Source of the DNA: Collinsella sp.
GTDB lineage: Bacteria > Actinomycetota > Coriobacteriia > Coriobacteriales > Coriobacteriaceae
Reading direction: 5' to 3'
DNA: 11,116 nt
NCBI GenBank assembly: GCA_014871605.1
Contig: WGSQ01000053.1
Span: forward strand, 1 to 11,116
The notes beneath the pieces are model-generated. The model was not told the origin of the DNA. It saw only the letters and a program-made list of their open reading frames with translations, and ran no database searches. Below, piece after piece: positions 1-6,800 of this stretch. The position numbers were made by a program, and so were the translations under genes. How positions within the stretch are numbered: the stretch's first letter is position 1; each line of letters opens with the position of its first letter.

Positions 1-17
1 CCCGCGCATGAGCAGCG

Positions 18-45
18 CTTTTTAAAAGCCCACCGAGCTTATAAT
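18..45 (+). promoter_or_regulatory. Candidate sigma-70-type promoter and leader of the membrane-protein gene
   Basis: A perfect TATAAT -10 box lies at 40-45. The -35 region (about 18-23, CTTTTT) is T-rich but poor, so the assignment rests mainly on the -10. Transcription from here would give a leader of about 180 nt before the ATG at 231. The leader contains small dyads: ATTGCTGCAAT at 145-155, GGAC-GTTC-GTCC at 158-169, and CCTG/CAGG at 168-183. The last two overlap and could not form together. No known riboswitch class is recognised, and no gene is seen in positions 1-230. Confidence 0.35.
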
Positions 46-230
46 CCGTTTTGCGGCCAAACATTTTATTGGGGAACCCGCCCGCGCGCTCAACGATCCC
101 GTATGCTTCCGTCGCGACGCGTCCCGGCGACCGTTAGGGCTTACATTGCTGCAATTGGGACGTTCGTCCTGTCTTTTAGCAGGTCGGCGGCGTATCCTTG
201 TAGCCTAGGACAAAACGAGAAAGGTTCTGT

Positions 231-1459
231 ATGGATCGAAACGAACTCGACCCCAGCGTCCCCAGCGCCACGGAGGTCAAGAAGATCCCCCTCATCATTA
301 AGGTGTATGCCGTCCTGTGCATCCTGTCCGGCGTGGGCACACTCCCGTCGGTCGCCGCCTTTATGTGGCAGGTCATCACCGCGCTCATCAACGGCAACGC
401 CGCCGCCAAGCTCGGCGACAACACGCTCGTCGCGGTCGGCCTTATCGTCGCCGGCATCATGCTCTCGGCGGCGAGCGCGGTCATCTTAATCATCTTCGGC
501 CTGGACCTTGTCAAGAACCAGCGCCGCAACGCCGCGCGCCTGTCCTATATCCTTATCGCATTTACCGTCGTCGAGCTTTTGGTCGACGTGATGCTCCAGG
601 GTATCGGGCCGTTCTTGCTGCGCCCCGCCATCCAGCTCGGCATCCTCGTTGCGCTTTCGGCCACCGTCGACCCCACGCTTCGTCAGGAGCGCGAACTGCA
701 GCGCCGCCTGCAGGAGATGCTCGATCGCGACGCCGCCGCCGAGGGCATGCTCGGCCGCGATGAGACCGGCGAAGGCTACATCAAGCTCAACTACTTCAAC
801 CTGTTCTGGGTATTCCTCGTCTGCTGCGTGCTCGGCCTGATTGCCGAGGACATCTGGCACATGACGGTCGACGACCCAGGCGTCTACCAGGACCGCGCCG
901 GCATGCTGTTCGGTCCCTTCAGCCCCATCTATGGCTTTGGCGCCGTACTCATGACCATGGTGCTCAACCGCTTCTATAAAAAGAACCCCATCATCATTTT
1001 CCTGGTAAGCGCTGTGCTCGGCGCGAGCTTTGAGGTGTTCGTGGGCTGGTTTATGCAGACCTCATTTGGCGTGGTCTCGTGGAGCTACTCGCACATGAGC
1101 AGTTCGGCATGCCCGACCCACTCGCCGTCCTTACGGGCGGACGCACCTGCACGGGCTTTGCCTGCCTGTGGGGCCTGGGTGGCCTTATCTGGATCAAGTT
1201 GCTGCTGCCGAGGCTGCTCAAGCTCATCAACATGATTCCGTGGAAGAGCCGCTACTCGGCTACCGTCATCTTTACCGTCATTATGCTGGTCGACGGCGTC
1301 ATGACGCTGCAGTCGCTCGACTACTGGTACCAGCGCGTCAACGGCACGGAGCCGGATATTCCCGTCGCGCAGTTCTACGGCAAGTATTTCGATAATGAAT
1401 ACATGGAAAATCGCTTCCAGAGCATGACCATGAGCCCCAAGGACGCCACACGCGTATAG
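231..1459 (+). pseudogene. Putative ABC-transporter type IV / CmpB-like membrane protein (PF06541-like), frameshifted
   Basis: An integral membrane protein split over two frames. The first part (231 to about 1094) starts at ATG with a good AGAAAGG site 6 nt upstream. It encodes about four N-terminal hydrophobic segments, a charged connector near residues 145-175 (RQERELQRRLQEML), then the family core: NLFWVFLVCCVLGLIAEDIW, GPFSPIYGFGAVL and FLVSAVLGASFEVFVGW, ending at VVSWSYSH. The second part, in the next frame, resumes at EQFGMPDPLAVLTGGRTCTG and continues with LWGLGGLIWIKLLLP to a TAG ending at 1459. In PF06541 proteins the W-x-Y-S motif is followed directly by such a segment with a conserved G-R-x-C, so the two pieces form one protein of about 409 residues. 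One missing base around 1092-1097 would explain it. Whether this is a true mutation or a sequence error cannot be decided here. The function of the family is poorly known, and the transporter label comes from the family name only. Confidence 0.7.
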
Positions 1460-1497
1460 CGATGGCGCTGCTGCAAGTCGGTTCCAACGGACAAGTA

Positions 1498-1533
1498 AGC
1501 CCGCTGGCAGTTCAATCTAACTGCCAGCGGGCT
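1498..1533. terminator. Strong hairpin between convergent genes, probable bidirectional terminator
   Basis: A perfect 15-bp stem (AGCCCGCTGGCAGTT at 1498-1512 with AACTGCCAGCGGGCT at 1519-1533) encloses a 6-nt loop, CAATCT. It lies 38 nt after the stop of the membrane-protein gene and 35 nt after the stop of the minus-strand moaE-like gene. That is the usual place for a shared terminator. Neither side has a good T-tract, so termination efficiency is uncertain. Confidence 0.7.
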
Positions 1534-1568
1534 CTTGCTACAGATGGGCTCGAATCGATCGCAAAGCC

Positions 1569-1985
1569 CTATGCCTCGCGCTCTACCTCGTTCACGCATT
1601 CATTCTTGATGGTGCCGACAAGCGACTGCAGGGCATCGACCACGCGCGGACGAATGTCTCCGCCAATGAGCACGAGCATGATATCGTCGCCCACGGAAAG
1701 CTCGCCGCTCGCTAGCCACACGCGCACATAGCCGATGCCTGGCATCGCGCGCGTGGCTTCAATAGCAGACCGCACCTTTTCGGCGTCGTAGTCAAAGACC
1801 ATGCCTCCCACCCTGTGGCCCGGCGCCACGCCATCGGTCTCGACTCCGCGCGCCTCGGCCTTGGGCGTCGCACGCACCACACCGTTATGCGTCAGATACA
1901 TACCGCACGCAGGCGCCGACGAATCGGCTTTGGCCTCGCGCAGCCAAGCATCAATCGAAGGCATCGTTTTGCCATTCTCGAGCAT
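1569..1985 (-). CDS. moaE: MoaE-like molybdopterin synthase large-subunit family protein
   Basis: This small cytoplasmic protein (138 aa) resembles the catalytic subunit of molybdopterin synthase. That enzyme transfers sulfur from the MoaD thiocarboxylate to precursor Z (cPMP) to make molybdopterin. The recognisable part is the C-terminal half: FDYDAEKVRSAIEATRAMPG, then VRVWLASGELSVGDDIMLVL, which matches the G-E-L-x-x-G-D-[DE] strand of MoaE, then RPRVVDALQSLVGTIKNE, whose lysine could correspond to an active-site lysine of the family. The N-terminal half is divergent. Two ATG codons are adjacent (1988 and 1985). AGGAGG at 1996-1991 sits only 2 nt before the first but 5 nt before the second, so the second is preferred. 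The gene follows the sortase gene by about 68 nt with no clear terminator between. No MoaD, MoaA, MoaC or molybdoenzyme gene is in the window, so the role is inferred from family resemblance alone. Confidence 0.7.
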   Translation of the reverse strand: MLENGKTMPSIDAWLREAKADSSAPACGMYLTHNGVVRATPKAEARGVETDGVAPGHRVGGMVFDYDAEKVRSAIEATRAMPGIGYVRVWLASGELSVGDDIMLVLIGGDIRPRVVDALQSLVGTIKNECVNEVEREA

Positions 1986-2053
1986 CATTTCCTCCTTTTA
2001 CCGTCATCGAGCAGCTCATTTGGGACGGGGCTCTTTTAGCTACTCTTAACAAT

Positions 2054-3052
2054 CTATTCCTCGACCGGCGTGAGCACCATGACGGCGCGCGTATTGCTAA
2101 ATGACAGCGAGCGACAGGTCACGAGCGTCACGACCTTGGTTGCCGAAGCAGCGCGATCGGTGGCATCGCTCGCCACGGCAGAGGCACCGTCGAGCATCTC
2201 GGACAGGTAGTTCTTGAGCCCGTCGTCGCCCTCAAAAGTGGGTGTGCGCGCCTTGGCATACGTGTCCTCGACAACTTTGGTCGCCAGTGGTCGCAGTTTA
2301 TAGGTGGCGTCGCGCGTGATGTAATACGCGTACTCTATGCTGTCGAACGTCACCTGATCGGTCGTGTCCGAAATCACGTTGAACATCGACCCGTCATTCA
2401 TGTGGTGGCCGTAGATCGTGGTCTGCTGGTCAACCATTCCCGGCGCGGTGTCATCGCTATCCAGGAAAATGGCCCCGGACGCATTGGCCGTACCGTCGAA
2501 CAGCGTGTTGAGGTATTTGGAGTTGTTGTTGGTCTGCACCACGGGATAGTTGATGTTGGTTCCCGGCACGTAAATCCAACCCACAATCTCGGGATTTGTC
2601 TGGGCAAGCGCGTTGAAGTCGATAATCGGCACGCCGCTGGCGTCCTTGTCACTCACATATTGCTTTTCGATCTTTTGATACGACTCGCTCGCCTGCTTGT
2701 AGCCAATCTGCGCGTTGATAAAGATGGCGGCAGCGGCAACGATCAGGCCGATGCCGATGATGATGAGCAGAATGGGAATGACGGAGCGGCGCTTTTTGCG
2801 CGGCGGCTCGGTATAGCTCGATGGCGCGGTATGCGCCGAAGAGCGAGGCGACTTCTTGGCCGCACTGTATGACGAGGGGCGATATGCAGCAGGTGCATCC
2901 TGACGACGATGCTTCGCCGGCGTCACGGGGCGCGGCGCGCGTGGCTGCTGAGGAGAGGATATCCGACCCTGCTGCGGCACGCGAGCTGCTCCCGACTTGG
3001 CTGGATCGGGAATCCGAGAAGCCGAAAAACGCTTTCCCTGATAGTCGGACAT
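2054..3052 (-). CDS. Class B sortase with long basic N-terminal extension
   Basis: This is a membrane-bound cysteine transpeptidase (332 aa) that cleaves a C-terminal sorting signal and joins the protein to peptidoglycan. Residues 1-90 are a Pro/Ser/Lys/Arg-rich, low-complexity, presumably cytoplasmic stretch ending in RKKRR. One hydrophobic segment follows (residues 91-113, VIPILLIIIGIGLIVAAAAI). The sortase fold then runs from about 140 to the end. Class B hallmarks are GWIYVPGTNINYPVVQ (158-173), IYGHHM with the expected catalytic His216, TLVTC with Cys313, and Arg322 in SNTRAVMVL. An AAGGAG site lies just upstream of the ATG. The gene follows purE by 36 nt and precedes the moaE-like gene, so cotranscription is likely. 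A possible substrate, the IPNTG protein, is encoded 0.8 kb upstream on the same strand. The N-terminal extension is longer than in typical SrtB proteins. I give no srtB symbol because the substrate is unproven. Confidence 0.93.
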   Translation of the reverse strand: MSDYQGKRFSASRIPDPAKSGAARVPQQGRISSPQQPRAPRPVTPAKHRRQDAPAAYRPSSYSAAKKSPRSSAHTAPSSYTEPPRKKRRSVIPILLIIIGIGLIVAAAAIFINAQIGYKQASESYQKIEKQYVSDKDASGVPIIDFNALAQTNPEIVGWIYVPGTNINYPVVQTNNNSKYLNTLFDGTANASGAIFLDSDDTAPGMVDQQTTIYGHHMNDGSMFNVISDTTDQVTFDSIEYAYYITRDATYKLRPLATKVVEDTYAKARTPTFEGDDGLKNYLSEMLDGASAVASDATDRAASATKVVTLVTCRSLSFSNTRAVMVLTPVEE

Positions 3053-3088
3053 GGCTCTCCTTATGCTACAAATGGACTGGCAGAGCGC

Positions 3089-3553
3089 TTAGGCGTCAGC
3101 CATCTCCTGCTTCATCTTCTCGATAACCTTGCGGTACTCGGGGTCGCATGCGCCCAGAATCTGCGTGGCGTAAATGGCAGCGTTCTTGGCACCGTTGATG
3201 GCCACACAGGCAACGGGCACGCCCGAAGGCATCTGCACCATCGACAGCAGCGAGTCCATACCACCCAGATCGCTCGTCTTCATAGGCACGCCGATAACCG
3301 GCAGCGGCGTAAACGCAGCCACGACACCACCCAGGTGAGCAGCCTTGCCGGCGGCGGCGATAATCACCTTGATGCCGCGGTCGGCAGCAGTCGAGGCCCA
3401 CTCATGGACCTTCGCCGGCGTGCGATGCGCGCTTGCAATGACGAGCTCATAGGGCACGCCCAGTGCCTCGAGCTCGGCAGTGCAACCTTCCATAACGCCC
3501 AGATCGGACTTGGAGCCCATGATGATCCCGACAACCGGCTTCTGATCTGCCAT
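3089..3553 (-). CDS. purE: N5-carboxyaminoimidazole ribonucleotide mutase PurE (class I)
   Basis: This cytosolic enzyme of de novo purine synthesis converts N5-CAIR to CAIR. The 154-aa length is normal for class I PurE. Visible motifs are GIIMGSKSD (residues 9-17, phosphate-binding loop), IASAHRTP (39-46, with the conserved His43), AAAGKAAHLGG (67-76, with His73), LPVIGVP (84-90) and DSLLSMVQMPSGVPVACVAI (100-119). An in-frame TTG lies 6 nt further upstream, but AGGAGG at 3568-3563 is only 3 nt from it and 9 nt from the ATG at 3553, so the ATG is chosen. A TATACT box upstream suggests that purE heads the operon with the sortase and moaE-like genes. No purK or other purine gene is adjacent. 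Confidence 0.96.
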   Translation of the reverse strand: MADQKPVVGIIMGSKSDLGVMEGCTAELEALGVPYELVIASAHRTPAKVHEWASTAADRGIKVIIAAAGKAAHLGGVVAAFTPLPVIGVPMKTSDLGGMDSLLSMVQMPSGVPVACVAINGAKNAAIYATQILGACDPEYRKVIEKMKQEMADA

Positions 3554-3604
3554 AAACAAAGACCTCCTGTTGAGAGCGGTGACGCGGCGAATCCGCGACC
3601 CTTA

Positions 3605-3622
3605 ACTACTGAGAGTAGTATA
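3605..3622 (-). promoter_or_regulatory. Candidate -10 box and dyad upstream of purE
   Basis: On the minus strand a TATACT hexamer reads from 3622 to 3617. It overlaps a short perfect dyad, ACTACT-GAG-AGTAGT (3605-3619), about where transcription would begin. No convincing -35 is seen at the right spacing. The predicted leader to the purE ATG would be about 55-60 nt. The dyad could be an operator or could be chance. Confidence 0.35.
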
Positions 3623-3648
3623 GCTGCTCCCGTCCCCGCGGTCTCTGT

Positions 3649-3736
3649 GGCGCTTCGCGGGCGGGCCAGGCTTTATCTTCACTCCGGTTGCTTCGCAAAG
3701 TCGTTCAGATAGAGCCTGGCCCGCCCGCGAAGCGCC
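3649..3736. repeat. Long inverted repeat, 30-bp arms around a 28-nt loop
   Basis: The left arm 3649-3678 (starting GGCGCTTCGCGGGCGGGCCA) and the right arm 3707-3736 pair over 30 positions with a single U-G wobble. They enclose 28 nt. The structure lies between the purE promoter region and the terminator of the GH31 gene and has no T-tract. It abuts the 42-bp dispersed repeat (3735-3776), and the two may be one composite element. Confidence 0.85.
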
Positions 3737-3776
3737 CTGCGACCTACCGGATATTGCCATGACGTGCGTTGGCTGA
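3735..3776 (-). repeat. Dispersed 42-bp repeat, copy 1
   Basis: Positions 3735-3776 and 10636-10677 match at 37 of 42 bases in the same orientation. On the plus strand both contain CCCTGCGACCTACCGG and CGTTGGCTGA. The differences are scattered and mostly transitions. On the minus strand both can be read as QPT[HY]V[MI]AI[SP]GRSQG, but no start codon with a ribosome site supports coding. Both copies are followed, 26-33 nt on in the minus direction, by ACTTYGCGAAG within an inverted repeat. This copy lies beside the long stem at 3649-3736. Confidence 0.85.
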
Positions 3777-3818
3777 AATAATAAAGCAATGCCCGCCGTC
3801 CTTGACGGAGCGGCGGGC
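3777..3818 (-). terminator. Rho-independent terminator of the GH31 gene
   Basis: On the minus strand a GC-rich stem (GCCCGCCG at 3818-3811 with CGGCGGGC at 3798-3791, 12-nt loop) begins 24 nt after the stop codon. It is followed by ATTGCTTTATTATTTC. This is a classical terminator layout and separates the GH31 transcript from purE. Confidence 0.85.
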
Positions 3819-3842
3819 ACGTTTGCTTAGTTGTCGCTGGGA

Positions 3843-6800
3843 CTACTTAGCCTTGCTGCGACGATGGAAGAAAGCGCCGATCGCGGCGATGATGGCGCCA
3901 AGACCACCGACGGCCGCGACGGTCGCCGCCGTCTGGTCGCCGGTATTGGGGATCGCCGAACCGCTCTTCTTGCTGCCCTGGGCCTTGTCGCCTGCGGGCT
4001 TGCCCGCCTGGTTGCCGCCGTTTGAGCCATTGCCGGAACCCTGGTTGCCCGAGCCGCCCTGGTTGCCGGAATCGGCATCCTTGAGGCTCTCAATGGCCAG
4101 CTTGAGCTGGTCATAGGCCGCCTGGAGCTGGATGTCGGAAGCATTCTCATCACCCAAGACGTCCTCGGCGTAGGTAATGGCATCCGTCAGGGCCTTGACA
4201 GACTCGTCCGTCTTGCCCCTGGTGTCAGTCTCCTTCGCCTGCTTGACCAAGGCCTTGAGCTGCTTCTTGGTCGGGTTCTCGACCGGGGTCACCGGAGTCT
4301 TCTCAAGCGCGTCGCGAGCACTCTCGAGTGCCTTGAGTGCCTGGTCGACCTCGTCCTGCGTGGCGTTCTCGTCGTTCAGGATGGCGCGGGCGCTCGCCAA
4401 GGCGTTCTGGAACGCGGTCCAGGAAGCCTCGGTGTAGTCGCTGGCCTTAAGGTCGCCGGCTGCAACCTCGGCATCAACCTTTTCAATCGCGGCAGTGAGG
4501 TCGTCCTTCGCCACCGGATTGGGAACGGCCGTACCGTAGAACTTGAGCTCCGCCATGCTGCAGTAGGCGTCAACGCTGCCACCGCCGGCGTGGAGCACCT
4601 TGACGGTCACGTAGCGACCGCGCGCGGCACCAAAGCTCATCTGCTTCCAGTCGCCACGGTCGGTGAGCACGCGGCCGTCGTTGTCGAAGGTAAACGTACC
4701 CATCGACGTGGCGGTGCCCATCTCATAACCGTCGGCGGTGTCGGAAACCAGCACCTCGGCCTCAAAGATATCGCCGTTCGTGCCGCCGTCCTGGCGCGGC
4801 AGGAACGTGACGTCGGTGAGATCGTAGTCGCGGCCCAGGTCGACGGTCAGGTACTGGGGCATACCGGCCTTATAGGCCCAGTCGCTGTGCCAGAGCGTCT
4901 GCTCATCGCCGTCAAGAGCGTTGACGGCGTTGCTGCCCTCATAGTCGGCCTCGCTCGAGAAGCCGGTCACCTTGACGTTCTCGCGGTTCTCGGGCGTGTT
5001 GATGAGGCTCTTCTCATCGACGGGGCGCATCTTGAGGCCGTCGATTGCCTTCTCGATCTTGGCCGTGGCGTCTGCGACATCCTTCTTGCTATAGCTGCCC
5101 TGGCCGCCATCGAGGAGCTTCTGAGCCGCCTCGACCGCAGCGGTGAGGGCTGCATAGGAATCCTTGGTGTAGACGGACTCGCTGTAGCCCGCGGCCTTGG
5201 AAAGCGCTGCCATGAGCGCAGAGGTGTCGACACCAGCCTTGACCTCGACCTCATAGGATGCGGTCTTGGAGGGATCGAGCACCGACGCCACCGTGATCGT
5301 TGCCTTGCCGGCCTTGTTGGCGCGCAGGTAGTAGCTCACGCTATCGCCGGCCTGGACAGCGGAGACGCTCACCACAGAAGGATCGGAGCTCTCGACCGTC
5401 ACATAGGGGTAGCCGGCGCTCTCGGGCGTGGCCTTGGCGTCGACGAGCGTCACATCGCCCTCGAAGAACTCGGTCTGGTTCTTGCCCAGTTCGACACCCT
5501 CGATGGCCTCGACACCCTGTGTGTAGTTGAAGTTGATCTCGCGCAGCGTGAGCATCTGGTCACCCGATGCCTCAAGCGGCGTGATCTCGACCTTGGTCGC
5601 CTTCTTGCCCTTGTTCTCGGCAGAGAGGCCAAAGGCGTAGCGAGCCTGATAGGAATCAAAGCTTCCGCCCGAGAACTCCTGGGTCGAGCCGTCCTCGAAC
5701 GTCACGACGGACTTAATCTTCTGCACGGTGCCGTTGCCACCGTTGCGGTTAACGACCTCGACGCTATCGAGTTTCGACGGCGTCTTGAAGGCGAACGTCA
5801 TCGTGGCGGGCAGCTTGACGTAGGTCGGCATCTTGCCGTCGATCCAGTTGGGCCCATAGTTCCACAGGAACTCGAAGTCGTTGCCGCCCTCATTGTTGTC
5901 GAACAGTCCGTCATAGCTCTTCTGCTGGATGAGCTTCTCGACGTTGGTGCCGTCGTCGGTGGGGAGCTCGTCGTTGGTCATCGTGATGTCAAAGGCGTCG
6001 CGGCCGTACTCGGACTTGGTGGGCTGCGGGACACCGGGCATCGTCACGGTGCCATCACTCACGAACTCGAGCGCGTCGCACGCCGGGCCGACGAGCCAAG
6101 ACGTCGAGGGCAGCTCGACCTTGCCGGCCGTCTTAGCCTTGAGTTTAAAGCTCGCGACCACACCAGTACTGTTGAAGAGCTTGGCGTCGCCGCGGTTGGC
6201 GAAGGCCAGGTTGATGGTCTGGTGGCCATCCGTGAACTGCACTTTCTCGCGCGAGAGGTTCTCCATGCCCGCCGTCGACGCATCCTGCGCGATGCTCTCG
6301 GAGACATACTCGAACTGGTCGCTGTTGAAGTTGACGAGCGCACCGAGCGCGTTGATGTTCTCGGCGTCGGTGGCGTAGACGTCGACCGTGATCTCGTCGC
6401 CGGCCTCGACCTCCATCTTGCTCGGGATCACCGCGAGGGTGCCAGCAGCCTTGCCCTTTTGCTTGGTGCCGCCGTCGAGCGCCGCCATGGTGAAGGAGTA
6501 GTCGTACACGTCGTAGACGCCGTTGCCGTTGAGGTCGGCGAAGTGGGCGCGGATCTGGGAGTCGAACGTCGAGGTGTCGGGCTCGCGGTTCTCAAGACCC
6601 AGGTAATTCTTCATGTTGGAGTAGTCGCCGTCGGAGACCGTGGCCTTGTTGAGGTTGGAGCCCACAGCGAAGCCGTCCGTGCCGTCGGTCTTGTAGATGG
6701 CGATCTCGGAGGCGGAGAAGAAGTTGCCCACGGACGCGAGCGGCGTCATACGCACGTAGCGCGCGGCCACGGCGCCGTCGAACGCCACCGTCTTGCAAGC

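Noticed and set aside
1..230. RNA gene or riboswitch in the leader of the first gene
   Set aside because: Only short dyads are seen. No tRNA cloverleaf or known riboswitch core could be recognised.
1083..1103. Programmed ribosomal frameshift in the membrane-protein gene
   Set aside because: No slippery heptamer or downstream stimulatory stem is visible at the junction. A plain indel is simpler.
3557..3559. TTG start for purE giving MFMADQ
   Set aside because: The Shine-Dalgarno sequence is only 3 nt from it and 9 nt from the ATG at 3553. PurE proteins normally start close to the GIIMGS strand.
3602..3820. Minus-strand frame (72 codons) through the terminator, 42-bp repeat and long stem
   Set aside because: It overlaps the GH31 terminator and the purE promoter region and has no ribosome site. 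The peptide shared with the second repeat copy follows from the DNA repeat.
3957..4073. Short repeats coding for GNQG/GSGN in the GH31 linker as a possible CRISPR or tandem-repeat locus
   Set aside because: They are a few short coding repeats of a wall-spanning Gly/Asn/Ser linker, with no spacer structure.
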